A stretch of DNA of 64,000 nt from Bowmanella denitrificans (GTDB lineage Bacteria > Pseudomonadota > Gammaproteobacteria > Enterobacterales > Alteromonadaceae): NCBI RefSeq assembly GCF_039522935.1, contig NZ_BAAAEI010000006.1, forward strand, positions 372,001-436,000. The letters run 5' to 3'. The notes under the pieces are model-generated. The model made no database searches. It saw only the letters and a list, made by a program, of their open reading frames with translations, and was not told where the DNA came from. This document shows, piece by piece, positions 32,921-41,840 of the stretch; positions within the stretch are counted from its first letter, which is position 1, and each line of letters begins with the position of its first letter. Both the position numbers and the translations under genes were made by a program.

Positions 32921-34384
32921 TCAGGCATTCTGTTTAGCTGGTTTAGCCTCATTTACCTGAGTGTTATCCAGCGTATCGGCCAAGCGCGTACAGTTTCGGC
33001 CACTTTCCTTACTTTGATAAAGTGCGCCGTCAGCTTCTGCCAGCAAGAATTCCAGGCTTTTGCTCTGGCCTTTATCAACGAAACTGACACCTACGCTGGT
33101 TGTCACACTAATCTGTCGGCTATCGCTAAGCGTAACGGGCTGTGTGGCAACAGCCAAACGGATTCGCTCGGCAATTTCTTTGCAAACTTGTACCTGACAG
33201 TCATTGAGCACCACAGCAAACTCTTCACCCCCCATTCGACCCAGTTGATCCGTTGGGCGCAAACAGTTTTGAATGCGCCGGGCAACCTCACAGAGCACCT
33301 GATCACCTGTTGCATGGCCAAATCGGTCATTCACCTGCTTAAAATGGTCTAAATCAATCATCAGTACACCATGCGGAAATTGGTTCTGCGCCAAAATCCG
33401 CTCCGCTTCCTGGCAAAATGCAGCTCTATTACCTGCACCTGTTAATGCATCATGCATACTCACATAACGTAACTGCGCCATCAGTTCATTACGATGATTA
33501 GTGACGATAGACAACATAACAGGTGCAATGGCCACCACCGCCGCACCCAGTCGGATCGAGAACAGCGCAGCATCATCAATACCAGACACATTGTGATGAA
33601 AGCCGCTATCGGAGAGTGTCAGCAGCGCCAGTAAACTACACAACAAGGTTAGGATAGCGGTGGGAAATACCGAATACACCAGCGCACACCAAAGCAGCGC
33701 CAGAACTGGAAAAGCGACGGCACCTGGCCCACCAATAGTCAACATAGCCAGACATGACAGCAATACAGCCAAAGCAGGCAGGATGTCTTGTTTTCTAAAC
33801 TGCCAGTGACATCCCGCTGAGTCCTCTCGTTTTATCGGCGCCGTCAGAAAAATAGGTAGAATGGCCACATAGTTAACCACTTCGGTTATCCACCAGAAAG
33901 TAAAGCCGCTGAGCATGCTACCATCAAACAAATAGGGATTAGCCAGCATCCCAACCAGACCCGCAGCGGCCCCGCCACCGGCTGCGGCTAACAGCAAATA
34001 CAATATAGAGATGGGATGGTGCAGTCCCAGAACATGGTCAGAGACGCGTGACAAAATCAGATAAGCCGCCCAGATGCTAATCAAATTAGCACTATTAAGA
34101 ATACCCGCCTGGATCCAGCCTGAGCCAGTCAATAAATCCGCCATCATTAATGCGGCTGCACCGGTTAACCAACCTCGCCAGTTCGCGGTACCCGGCACTC
34201 TAAGCATAAAACCAAGCATCAATGCATTAACGGGCCAGACACTGGCAAGCAAACCTATCGGGCGCGTCCAGATCCCTAAAAAACACCCGAACAGAACCAA
34301 TAGAAATAAGGCAATATATGCCTGCGTACTATGAGGTAAGAATTGTAATTTTAACCAGGTCACGTTAAGGCTACAACACATCAA
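32921..34384 (-). CDS. MASE1-like membrane diguanylate cyclase
   Basis: A 487-residue protein with eight or so N-terminal transmembrane helices resembling MASE1 (about 18-300: WPVNALMLGFMLR, ADLLTG, GFTFWWITEVVNYVAILP). A GGDEF domain follows (about 310-470). The catalytic loop GRMGGEEFAVVL is intact, the metal-binding Asp is in LMIDLDHFKQVNDRFGH, and an RxxD product-inhibition site (RPTD) lies five residues before GGEEF. It should therefore make c-di-GMP and be feedback-inhibited. The input signal is unknown. It is transcribed away from the phosphodiesterase gene, with only the kinase gene between them. Confidence 0.88.
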   Translation of the reverse strand: MMCCSLNVTWLKLQFLPHSTQAYIALFLLVLFGCFLGIWTRPIGLLASVWPVNALMLGFMLRVPGTANWRGWLTGAAALMMADLLTGSGWIQAGILNSANLISIWAAYLILSRVSDHVLGLHHPISILYLLLAAAGGGAAAGLVGMLANPYLFDGSMLSGFTFWWITEVVNYVAILPIFLTAPIKREDSAGCHWQFRKQDILPALAVLLSCLAMLTIGGPGAVAFPVLALLWCALVYSVFPTAILTLLCSLLALLTLSDSGFHHNVSGIDDAALFSIRLGAAVVAIAPVMLSIVTNHRNELMAQLRYVSMHDALTGAGNRAAFCQEAERILAQNQFPHGVLMIDLDHFKQVNDRFGHATGDQVLCEVARRIQNCLRPTDQLGRMGGEEFAVVLNDCQVQVCKEIAERIRLAVATQPVTLSDSRQISVTTSVGVSFVDKGQSKSLEFLLAEADGALYQSKESGRNCTRLADTLDNTQVNEAKPAKQNA

Positions 34385-34590
34385 AGAAGCTACTATTTAT
34401 AGCATACGGCGTTATTGTGACTATATCTATCGGCTCATACCACAGCGCATCTGTCCCTTATTAAAATTTGAGGAAGTACAATACCAGATTCAACACGCTG
34501 AAAACCGTTCCAGTCGTAAGACGCGATTTAATTCTCCATTGACGATTCTCCCTGACAGCTCAAAGAGCAATGACAAACAAAACGTGCTGT

Positions 34591-35013
34591 TTACAGCGAG
34601 GGGAGCAACATTATTGTGGCTGCAGCCAATACCAAAACATTACCCTCCAGATCAACGATCTTGCCTTTTAACGTCAGCGTTTTCTTGCCGCCTGCCTTTG
34701 GATTAATCTGCTCAATCTGCCATTCCATCGTGATTGTCTGACCGGCAAGAATAGGTGCGGAGAATTTAAAGTTCATTTCTAAACCCAGCATGGGGCTGAA
34801 TACAGAGAAATGGCTGGGAAGCATAGCTGAAAACAAAGCAGATATCGCACTACCACTGGCAATCAGCCCGCCAAAGCGCGTCTTTGCAGCTCGCTCGGCA
34901 TCATGGTGAATATAGTTCATATCTCCACAGGCCAATGCCCCTTGGCGGATATCTTCTTCTGCTAAGGTCAACGTCTTAAAAAAGCGATAACCTGGGTAAA
35001 GTACCGTATCCAT
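34591..35013 (-). CDS. MaoC-like (hot-dog fold) dehydratase/thioesterase-type protein
   Basis: A 140-residue single hot-dog domain. The hydratase-like motif CGDMNYIHHDAERAAKTRFGG keeps Asp and His of R-hydratase 2 motifs and is followed by GLIASGSAI. It may hydrate short enoyl-CoA species or related thioesters. It is not next to fatty-acid genes, though a 3-hydroxybutyrate locus lies 2 kb away. The start at 35013 is preferred because AGGA is 10 nt away, whereas the ATG at 35022 has AGGAT only 1 nt upstream. It lies 3-13 nt behind the small membrane gene. Confidence 0.8.
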   Translation of the reverse strand: MDTVLYPGYRFFKTLTLAEEDIRQGALACGDMNYIHHDAERAAKTRFGGLIASGSAISALFSAMLPSHFSVFSPMLGLEMNFKFSAPILAGQTITMEWQIEQINPKAGGKKTLTLKGKIVDLEGNVLVLAAATIMLLPSL

Positions 35014-35025
35014 GATGGCCATATC

Positions 35026-35400
35026 CTATGTTTTTGAACCAGCATGACGCCAGGTCACAGCCAGTTGAATCATTCCCGACACCAGGCACAGCATTATAAT
35101 CAACATAGACAATGGCAGGTTAAATCTTTGCGATTCAAACAGGGCAAAAGTGGCATGAATCAACCCGGTCAGCACACCAAGACCAGCACAGATATAAGAA
35201 CATAAAAAACCTGATTTATGTCCCTTGATAACATTGGCATACCCAATTAGCAAAAAGGGTAACACCGCAATGTTAAATACCAGATAGCCCTGAGTACCGC
35301 CAGGGAGATGAAACATCTGCCATTCCTGCCAATAAGCCGCATCTATTTGGTGAAAAATTAGCAGGCTCAGGGTCATTAAATAAACATTATCTAAGCGCAT
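35026..35400 (-). CDS. small four-helix membrane protein (DUF6713-like)
   Basis: A 124-residue protein with four predicted transmembrane helices. The start (YLMTLSLLIFHQIDAAYWQEW) has the His-x-x-Asp-Ala pattern followed by EWxMF that I associate with DUF6713. Function unknown. It is co-directional with, and directly upstream of, the MaoC-like gene, so the two are probably co-transcribed. Confidence 0.6.
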   Translation of the reverse strand: MRLDNVYLMTLSLLIFHQIDAAYWQEWQMFHLPGGTQGYLVFNIAVLPFLLIGYANVIKGHKSGFLCSYICAGLGVLTGLIHATFALFESQRFNLPLSMLIIMLCLVSGMIQLAVTWRHAGSKT

Positions 35401-35549
35401 CCCACATTTCCGTTGCTGGTTTCTACCATTCTTAGCATTCGCTTAACTATATCTCTTTTGATAATAAACAGTCACGACGCCAACCGCAGTTTCAACATTC
35501 CAAGCCCCGAAACATAGATAAGCGGAATAAACAACGATACCAGCCGCTC

Positions 35550-36041
35550 TTAGTCAGCGCCGGACAAATAAGTATGCGGGTCAACAAAAAACGCCTTTTT
35601 ATATCCCTGAGTTGCACCGTCAATGGCCCAGGGCACCGGGAGCAGACGTAAAATGGCGTAATGCAGGTGCGGCGCTTTACCCTTAGCATTGCCGCTATCC
35701 CCCACTTTGCCTATCAGGTCACCCACACCGACAAAACGCAACGGCGCTGTCTCTATACTGCTTAAATGCGCAAAATAGTGAAAACGCCATTTGGGCCCCA
35801 ATACCACCACGACGTTGCCACCCCGGCTGAATGTACCTGTGTATAACACAATGCCATTTGTGCTGCTGATTACAGCACGGCCAGTTTCGGCAAAGATATC
35901 AATACCTTTGTGTACGCCGGATAACCCCCAAGGCTCATACCAGAACGACTGTGGATGCCAGTCTGCTTTGCTTGCGCCCTTGACCGGAATTTTCACCGGC
36001 TCAGGTATAAAAAAGCCTGCCCCCAGAAGCAATAACAGCAA
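35550..36041 (-). CDS. M23/LytM-type peptidase, exported; 5' end possibly frameshifted
   Basis: A 163-residue protein consisting of a hydrophobic start and an M23 domain: VHKGIDIFA (first His and Asp zinc ligands), FHYFAHLSSI and PHLHYAIL (HxH). It probably cleaves peptidoglycan cross-links or acts as an EnvC-like activator. As it stands the ORF begins at TTG 36041 without a Shine-Dalgarno. An ATG at 36067 has GGGAA 7 nt upstream and encodes MLKVKK. It would join this frame if the A6 tract (minus strand, 36050-36055) had one more A, giving a perfect signal peptide. This is either a start-site artefact, a frameshift, or slippage control. Confidence 0.75.
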   Translation of the reverse strand: MLLLLLGAGFFIPEPVKIPVKGASKADWHPQSFWYEPWGLSGVHKGIDIFAETGRAVISSTNGIVLYTGTFSRGGNVVVVLGPKWRFHYFAHLSSIETAPLRFVGVGDLIGKVGDSGNAKGKAPHLHYAILRLLPVPWAIDGATQGYKKAFFVDPHTYLSGAD

Positions 36042-36092
36042 TAAAACACTTTTTTAACCTTTAACATCCTGACATTCCCTTCCCGAATAGCG

Positions 36093-36737
36093 TTATTGCT
36101 GCATAAACTGCTTAAACAGTACCCCCGCCTGAGTACGATTAATTACGTTCAACTTACGCAAAATAGCAGAAACATGCTGCTTAATGGTGGTTTCCTGAAC
36201 CTGTAGCTCCCAGGCAATTTGTTTATTTAACAGACCGTCGGCCACCATTTTCAGCACTTTAAACTGATGTGGGGTAAGTTGACTAAGTTGATCGGCAAAA
36301 TCCCGCTCCGCACTGGCTGAATTTTGGGTCAGCACAGCTTTTAGGTTTTCCGGCACCCATTGTTCGCCGTCCAGTACCGATGCCACTGCTTGCTCAATGC
36401 ATTCAAGCGGCGCAGACTTTGGCAGATAGCCACTGGCACCAAAATCCAGGGCACGACGAATGGTGTCCGGATTTTCTTCCGCGGACACAATCAGCACCTG
36501 CACTCCCGGGTAACCATTTCGCAAGCTGGTTAGGCCTGTTAAGCCCTGATTACCAGGCATATTCAAATCCAACAGCACCAGTTCTACATCATGGTAGCGG
36601 GCCAATAATGTCAGGGTGCTGTCCAGACTGTCGGCTTCCAGAATGTCACCACCCAGGCTATTTAATAACGCCTGCTTCATAGCACTGCGAAATAACGGGT
36701 GATCGTCGGCAATAACCGCTCTGATTGGTTGGGTCAT
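36093..36737 (-). CDS. LuxR/NarL-type response regulator
   Basis: A 214-residue two-domain regulator. The receiver has IADDHPLFR (acidic pair), the phosphoacceptor in LVLLDLNMPG and Lys in YLPKSAP. The LuxR-type HTH (about 150-210) reads LTPHQFKVLKMVADGLLNKQ, TTIKQHVSAILRKLNV. The start at 36737 matches the domain start and has AGGT upstream. It lies about 100 nt behind the TonB receptor gene on the same strand, at the edge of the hydroxybutyrate locus, and is the natural candidate regulator of it. No cognate kinase is adjacent. Confidence 0.9.
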   Translation of the reverse strand: MTQPIRAVIADDHPLFRSAMKQALLNSLGGDILEADSLDSTLTLLARYHDVELVLLDLNMPGNQGLTGLTSLRNGYPGVQVLIVSAEENPDTIRRALDFGASGYLPKSAPLECIEQAVASVLDGEQWVPENLKAVLTQNSASAERDFADQLSQLTPHQFKVLKMVADGLLNKQIAWELQVQETTIKQHVSAILRKLNVINRTQAGVLFKQFMQQ

Positions 36738-36797
36738 ATTGGTAATACCTGGCTCCATAGACCTTTACTATCTTTCAGGTTGTCAGTCAGATCAAGA

Positions 36798-36817
36798 AGG
36801 GGCGGTTCCCCGCCCCT
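36798..36817 (-). terminator. GC-rich hairpin between TonB receptor and response-regulator genes
   Basis: AGGGGCGG/CCGCCCCT 8-bp stem with a 4-nt loop, 17 nt after the receptor stop. The T-run on the minus strand is poor (TCTTGATCT), so termination may be partial, allowing some read-through into the response regulator gene. Confidence 0.5.
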
Positions 36818-36833
36818 GATATCCTGTGCCTGT

Positions 36834-39086
36834 TTAGAATCGGTAACCAACGGTCAGGCTGACCGTTCTGGGATCACCGTAGTATGCTGCCAATGTGGTA
36901 TCGCCACCAAAACCGGGTAAGTAGCCACCATCCGGATTTATGCCGCCAACAAAAGAATAGCCACCCACCATGTATTCCTCATCGGTCAGATTTTTAGCAT
37001 GCAAGCCTGCATACCAATTGCCTTCCAGGCTTTCCCAACTGACACTGAGGTTAACCATACCGTACCCGTCCTGTTTGAGGATGGCATTGTCTTCAAATAG
37101 GATATACTCATCGCGGTAGTAATAACCACCGTTAAACATAACCGGTCCAAAGTCTGTATCCATAACGTATTTAGCTGACAAGGCAAGGGTATAATCTGGT
37201 GTATTTGACAGCCCAACCAATGGTGTTCCTATGCTTTCATCCTGTTCAAGGTCGGCATCCAGATAACCAAGCGCCAGATCAAACGTCAGATTATCAGTGG
37301 CAACATAGGTGACTTCTGCTTCCAGGCCCTGGACTTTGGATTTTGCCGCATTGCCCAGGTTCTGCCCCAATATGGTAGGGTCATTAGGGTCTGCTTCCAC
37401 CACTATGTATTGTCGGTCTTTGTGATCCAACCAAAACAGAGTAATGTTGGTTCGCCACTGCTGATTCCAGTCTTTCTTCATACCCAACTCAATAGAATCG
37501 GCAATTTCCGGGTCAGCGGCTCGTTCGTTGGTGCTGGCTCTGGGGTTAAAGGTACCGGACTTAAAACCCTGCGCGTAGCTGGCGTAAAACATGGTGTCAC
37601 GGTCCAGTTGGTATTCCAGCCCCACGCGCGGGGTAAACCGATTCCAACTGGCCTTTTTCGGTGCATCTAACACGCCGTCACCATCGGTATCCACACCCAG
37701 ACTCATGGGTACCCCAGTACCATCGGCTCTGGTATAGCCATCGACCCAACCACTGTAAGGGTAGGCGGCACCGGGTAGGAAGCCATAAAACACAGTGGCT
37801 TGCTTCTCTTCACGGGTATAACGGGCGCCCAGTGTCAACGACAGCTTGTCGGTCATATCAATACTGCTTTGCACGTAAGCGGCATATGCTTCGCTGTTAT
37901 TGCAACCCGATGTTTCCAGGGTGACACCTAACCCGCCAAGAATCGCATCAAACAAGCCACAGGATTCACTATCATAGGCATACAAGCCACTCACCAGGGT
38001 AAAGCTCTCTCCCTGATAATTTGCCTGCAACTCGTGACTGGTATTCTCATCATCATACACCGCTGGCACATCAAAAAGGTTGATACCAGTATTGTCAAAG
38101 TCGATGTTGGTCGGTGAGTCACTCTTTCTTGAGGCTCCGATGTATTTAACCGATAACGCATCACTAACATCCCAGTTTACCGTCAAGCTGAGGCCTTCCA
38201 GTTCAACCTTGTTCCAGGTCGGCAAGCTGGTGTAAGAATCATATTTGCTGTCTGGAATGGGGGCGTCGGTCAACAGGCTGGGTACCAAACGATAACCGCC
38301 TTTGGCGTTGGAATCGTCGGTGGTTTTGTCCCAATTCAAACGCATAAACCAGTTATCAGCAGGATGAAACTCTAATGTCAACCGGGCTGCCTTGATGTCT
38401 TTGTTGTAGTTTTCCTGGTCTTGGCCATTCGGTGCCACCAAAAAATTGCCATAACCGTCCCGATTCAGGTTGCCATAGCCAAAACCCAGAAACAGTTTGT
38501 CTTCTACCAGGGGTATCTGGCCCGTCAGTTTGATGTCTCGCTGGCTATAGCTGCCCAATGTCGCCTGCGCATTGAATTCAGCACCACCGGACATTTCTTT
38601 GGTCACATACTTAACCGCACCGCCCACGGTGTTTTTACCATACAGCGTACCTTGCGGTCCCCGCAGTACCTCTATTCGTTGTACATCTAACAAGTCCAGT
38701 ACCGCGCCTTGTGGACGGGCCATATACACATCGTCCACATAAATGCCAACACCTGGTTCGTACCCCCATAAAGGGTCTTGCTGCCCCACCCCACGAATAA
38801 AGGCTGTTAGGGTTGAGTTCGTGCCGCGGCTGGTTTGCAATGTGGTGTTAGGAGAAAACTGCTGCACTTCAGTCAGCACTGAAATACCTTTTTCCGCCAA
38901 CTCCGTGGCACCAATAGAGGTGACCGCAACAGGCACTTCCTGCAGACTCTCAACGGTTTTACGGGCCGTTACCTCAATGCGTTCCAGTCCTTTAGCCACC
39001 TTGTCCGGTTCCTGCGCATAAGTGGCTAAGTTGGCTAGTGCAGCAGCCACTGCCAGGGTACAGGCTGTTTTATTCGGGCGTTTCAT
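36834..39086 (-). CDS. TonB-dependent outer-membrane receptor
   Basis: A 750-residue receptor: signal peptide (ending NLATYAQE), a TonB-box-like segment (RIEVTARKT), plug domain (VPVAVTSIGATELAEKG ... RIEVLRGPQGTLYGKNTVGGAV) and a C-terminal 22-strand barrel ending in TVGYRF. It belongs to the broad FecA/CirA-like class used in Alteromonadales for diverse organic substrates as well as iron. Being divergent from a hydroxybutyrate catabolic operon, it probably imports 3-hydroxybutyrate oligomers or a related compound; this is contextual inference. The start at 39086 has AAGG 7 nt upstream; an ATG two codons earlier is too close to it. Confidence 0.9.
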   Translation of the reverse strand: MKRPNKTACTLAVAAALANLATYAQEPDKVAKGLERIEVTARKTVESLQEVPVAVTSIGATELAEKGISVLTEVQQFSPNTTLQTSRGTNSTLTAFIRGVGQQDPLWGYEPGVGIYVDDVYMARPQGAVLDLLDVQRIEVLRGPQGTLYGKNTVGGAVKYVTKEMSGGAEFNAQATLGSYSQRDIKLTGQIPLVEDKLFLGFGYGNLNRDGYGNFLVAPNGQDQENYNKDIKAARLTLEFHPADNWFMRLNWDKTTDDSNAKGGYRLVPSLLTDAPIPDSKYDSYTSLPTWNKVELEGLSLTVNWDVSDALSVKYIGASRKSDSPTNIDFDNTGINLFDVPAVYDDENTSHELQANYQGESFTLVSGLYAYDSESCGLFDAILGGLGVTLETSGCNNSEAYAAYVQSSIDMTDKLSLTLGARYTREEKQATVFYGFLPGAAYPYSGWVDGYTRADGTGVPMSLGVDTDGDGVLDAPKKASWNRFTPRVGLEYQLDRDTMFYASYAQGFKSGTFNPRASTNERAADPEIADSIELGMKKDWNQQWRTNITLFWLDHKDRQYIVVEADPNDPTILGQNLGNAAKSKVQGLEAEVTYVATDNLTFDLALGYLDADLEQDESIGTPLVGLSNTPDYTLALSAKYVMDTDFGPVMFNGGYYYRDEYILFEDNAILKQDGYGMVNLSVSWESLEGNWYAGLHAKNLTDEEYMVGGYSFVGGINPDGGYLPGFGGDTTLAAYYGDPRTVSLTVGYRF

Positions 39087-39193
39087 ATTCATACCTTCTC
39101 GTGCTTGAGCAATACAGAGTTGTTTATTTTTTGTTGCATTTGTTAACAAGGTCATGGGTACTCTAGAACAAAGTGACCAAAAGGTATTCTGTA

Positions 39194-39207
39194 CCATAGT
39201 ACTATGG
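39194..39207. promoter_or_regulatory. perfect 14-bp palindrome in the divergent receptor/permease intergenic region
   Basis: CCATAGTACTATGG lies about 108 bp before the receptor start and 136 bp before the permease start. Its symmetry and position fit an operator shared by both transcripts. The same intergenic region also holds a CCGGGC/GCCCGG hairpin (39307-39322) in the permease leader, 21 nt before its start codon. No ORF is supported in 39087-39342. Confidence 0.55.
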
Positions 39208-39342
39208 GCGCATCCGCTCTGCTGGCTCACAATGCAGAGGTCCTGTATTTGCTTAACAAAGGTCACAGGAGTCTGGCGTCAACCGGCGCACTCCAGCGTT
39301 AACAAACCGGGCTAAGGCCCGGAGTAAATTAAAGGACAGCTT

Positions 39343-40638
39343 ATGTTGAGTTTGACAGGTCTGGTGGGCGGCTTAGTGCTGCTGATTATCCTGACCATTC
39401 GCGGGATGAATTTGTTTATTGCCGCCCCCTTATGCGCCCTTATTGTGGCGCTGACCAGCGGCCTGCCGGTGTTTATCGGCGAGGGTAATTTTGTGGTTAC
39501 CTATATGAATGGCTTTTCTGGTTTTATTGCTGCCTGGTTTTTTATGTTCCTGCTGGGTTCATTGTTCGGCAAGTTTATGGAAGATACCGGCGCAGCCGAT
39601 GCCGTCGCACGCTGGATAATCAACAAATTGGGCAAGCAACATGCGGTGGTCGCGGTGGTGCTGGCCTGTGCCATTCTGACCTATGGCGGTGTCAGTGTCT
39701 TTGTGGTGGCCTTTTCTGTCTACCCTATGGCACTGAGTCTGTTTAAAGATGCTAACTTACCGCGGCGTTTTATTCCCGCCGCTTTGGCCTTTGGTTCTGT
39801 GACCTTCACCATGACCTCGGCAGGTTCACCGGAAATTCAAAACTGGATCCCAATCAAATATCTGGGTACCTCCCCTTTTGCGGCCTGGGAAGTCAGTCTG
39901 ATAGTTGCCCTGTTTATGGCCACCATGGGCTTTTACTGGCTAAAACATATGATTGCCAAGGCCGTCAGCCGCGGGGAACATTTTGAAAGCCATGCGGGCG
40001 ATCCTGAAATTGCTGAGCGTGATTATCCCCATCCATTAACAGGCGTCGTGCCGCTAGTTGTTGTATTGGTTCTGTCTTTTACCCTGCATGAAAGCCTGCA
40101 GCAGATGGCGCTGATTGTGGCCCTTGGCGGCGGCGTGTTAAGCCTGATGGCGATAAATTTCAAACATTTTCATAATCTTGGCGCCGCCATCAGTGTGGGA
40201 ACCACCGGTGCATTGGTGGCCATAGGCAACACCGCAGCCGTCGTGGGGTTCGGCACTATTGCCAAGTCCACCCAGGCATTTCAATCGGCGGTTGAGGTGA
40301 TGACCAGTCTGCCAGGTAATGAGCTGATCGGTGCTGCCGTGGCGGTGAGTGTAGTGGCTGGCCTGACCGGTTCGGCCTCCGGCGGACAGGCCATCGCGCT
40401 GCCGCTGATAGCACCACACTATCTTGACCAGGGTGTTAACCCGGAACAATTGCATCGCATTGTGTCGATTTCGTCCGGTGCACTCGACTCCCTGCCCCAT
40501 AACGGTTATGTCGTTACCACCATCCGCGCCATTTGTAATGAAACCCATCAGCGCGCTTACTGGGCGGTAGGTGCCCTTACGGTGGTGGTGCCACTGATAG
40601 GTCTGGCGATGGCTGTGGCCCTATTTAACTGGCTGTAG
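39343..40638 (+). CDS. GntP-family permease, probable 3-hydroxybutyrate transporter
   Basis: A 431-residue inner-membrane carrier with about 12 helices. GntP-family hallmarks include GSLFGKFMEDTGAADAVA near residue 75, the central TYGGVSVFVV and the late TGSASGGQAIALPLI. The family carries gluconate and other hydroxy acids. Members in Pseudomonas and other genera sit next to 3-hydroxybutyrate dehydrogenase, which is also the case here two genes on. The ATG has AAAGGACA upstream. It is the first gene of a four-gene operon and its stop codon nearly touches the next Shine-Dalgarno. Confidence 0.88.
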   Translation: MLSLTGLVGGLVLLIILTIRGMNLFIAAPLCALIVALTSGLPVFIGEGNFVVTYMNGFSGFIAAWFFMFLLGSLFGKFMEDTGAADAVARWIINKLGKQHAVVAVVLACAILTYGGVSVFVVAFSVYPMALSLFKDANLPRRFIPAALAFGSVTFTMTSAGSPEIQNWIPIKYLGTSPFAAWEVSLIVALFMATMGFYWLKHMIAKAVSRGEHFESHAGDPEIAERDYPHPLTGVVPLVVVLVLSFTLHESLQQMALIVALGGGVLSLMAINFKHFHNLGAAISVGTTGALVAIGNTAAVVGFGTIAKSTQAFQSAVEVMTSLPGNELIGAAVAVSVVAGLTGSASGGQAIALPLIAPHYLDQGVNPEQLHRIVSISSGALDSLPHNGYVVTTIRAICNETHQRAYWAVGALTVVVPLIGLAMAVALFNWL

Positions 40639-40646
40639 GACGCATC

Positions 40647-41840
40647 ATGAAAAACATACTGCCCCAAGGAAAATACTGGATAGCCCTGATGTTTTTAATC
40701 ATACCGCAGGTTCAGGCATCTGACCTGATAACCCACAAGCAACGATTTGAAATACCGGAATTTACCACCTTTGGCGGTAAAACCATTAAACAGCTGCAAG
40801 TTGGCTGGGAAAGCTATGGAGAGCTTAACGCCGACAAATCTAATGTCATTTTGATTACCCATTTCTTCTCGGGCAGTTCGCATGCCGCCGGTAAATATGC
40901 GCCATCCGATGAAGCCGTTGGTTACTGGGACGCCATCATAGGGCCGGGCAAAGCTATCGATACCCGTCGATTCTTTGTCTTAAGTGTGGATACTCTGGTG
41001 AACTTCAATGTGCATGACCCCAAAGTGATTACCACCGGGCCTGCCAGTATCAATCCAGACACCGGAAAACCCTGGGGGCTGGACTTTCCGGTGGTCACCA
41101 TCAGGGATTTTGTCAATGTGCAAAAAGCCTTACTGGAATCATTGGGAATTCAATCCCTGTATGCCGTAGCCGGGGCATCCATGGGCTCCATGCAAGCACT
41201 GGAATGGGCAACCGCCTACCCAGACTGGGTACCAAGAATGATCTCGGTGATAGGCGCTGGTCAGTCAGATGCATGGACAGTTGCCGCTCTGGAGCATTGG
41301 GCACAACCGATTAAACTCGATCCCAACTGGCAACAGGGCAATTACTACGCCGGTGAACCACCCATGGCCGGACTGACTGCCGCGCTGATGCTGCTGACCC
41401 AGCAGGCGCTCTACCCTGATTTTTTCAATCAAAGTAACCCTGATCACAACCCATTAGAAGCGGCACCGCTTAACGATATCCGTCAGTCCCATCAGGTGGT
41501 GAACTGGCTGCGGGATATGGCTGCCACACGTGCCACCATCACCGATGCCAACCACATGTTGTATCTGATCCGCGCCAGTCAGTTGTTTCTGGCCGGACAG
41601 GATAAGCCTCTTGCCCAGGCCATGCAGCAGGTAAAAGCAAGGACCCTGTTTATTCCTGCCAGCCACGATCTGCTGCTGATGCCTTATCTTGCCAAACAGG
41701 CGCATCAGGCCTTACTTAAGGCGGGCAAGACATCAAACCTAGGATTGATTGTCGGGCCAATGGGGCATCTGGACGGTGTAACCAATATCAGCCAGGCCGC
41801 TGAAGACATTCAGGCCTTTTTAACTCAGGAAGCATTATGA
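40647..41840 (+). CDS. exported MetX-like alpha/beta hydrolase
   Basis: A 397-residue protein with an N-terminal signal peptide (hydrophobic 11-22, cleavage after VQAS). The alpha/beta-hydrolase domain resembles homoserine O-acetyltransferase (GWESYGELNADKSNVILITHFFSGSSHAAG). The nucleophile elbow is GASMGSMQALEWA, a late Asp lies in IPASHDLLLMP and His in GPMGHLDG. Export argues against a role in methionine synthesis. Between a permease and a PHB depolymerase, a periplasmic esterase acting on hydroxyacid oligomers is more likely; that is inference. It overlaps the next gene by 4 nt (ATGA). Confidence 0.8.
   Translation: MKNILPQGKYWIALMFLIIPQVQASDLITHKQRFEIPEFTTFGGKTIKQLQVGWESYGELNADKSNVILITHFFSGSSHAAGKYAPSDEAVGYWDAIIGPGKAIDTRRFFVLSVDTLVNFNVHDPKVITTGPASINPDTGKPWGLDFPVVTIRDFVNVQKALLESLGIQSLYAVAGASMGSMQALEWATAYPDWVPRMISVIGAGQSDAWTVAALEHWAQPIKLDPNWQQGNYYAGEPPMAGLTAALMLLTQQALYPDFFNQSNPDHNPLEAAPLNDIRQSHQVVNWLRDMAATRATITDANHMLYLIRASQLFLAGQDKPLAQAMQQVKARTLFIPASHDLLLMPYLAKQAHQALLKAGKTSNLGLIVGPMGHLDGVTNISQAAEDIQAFLTQEAL

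Noticed and set aside
40647..41840. Homoserine O-acetyltransferase (metX) assignment
   Set aside because: The sequence is MetX-like, but the signal peptide and hydroxybutyrate operon context argue against methionine synthesis.
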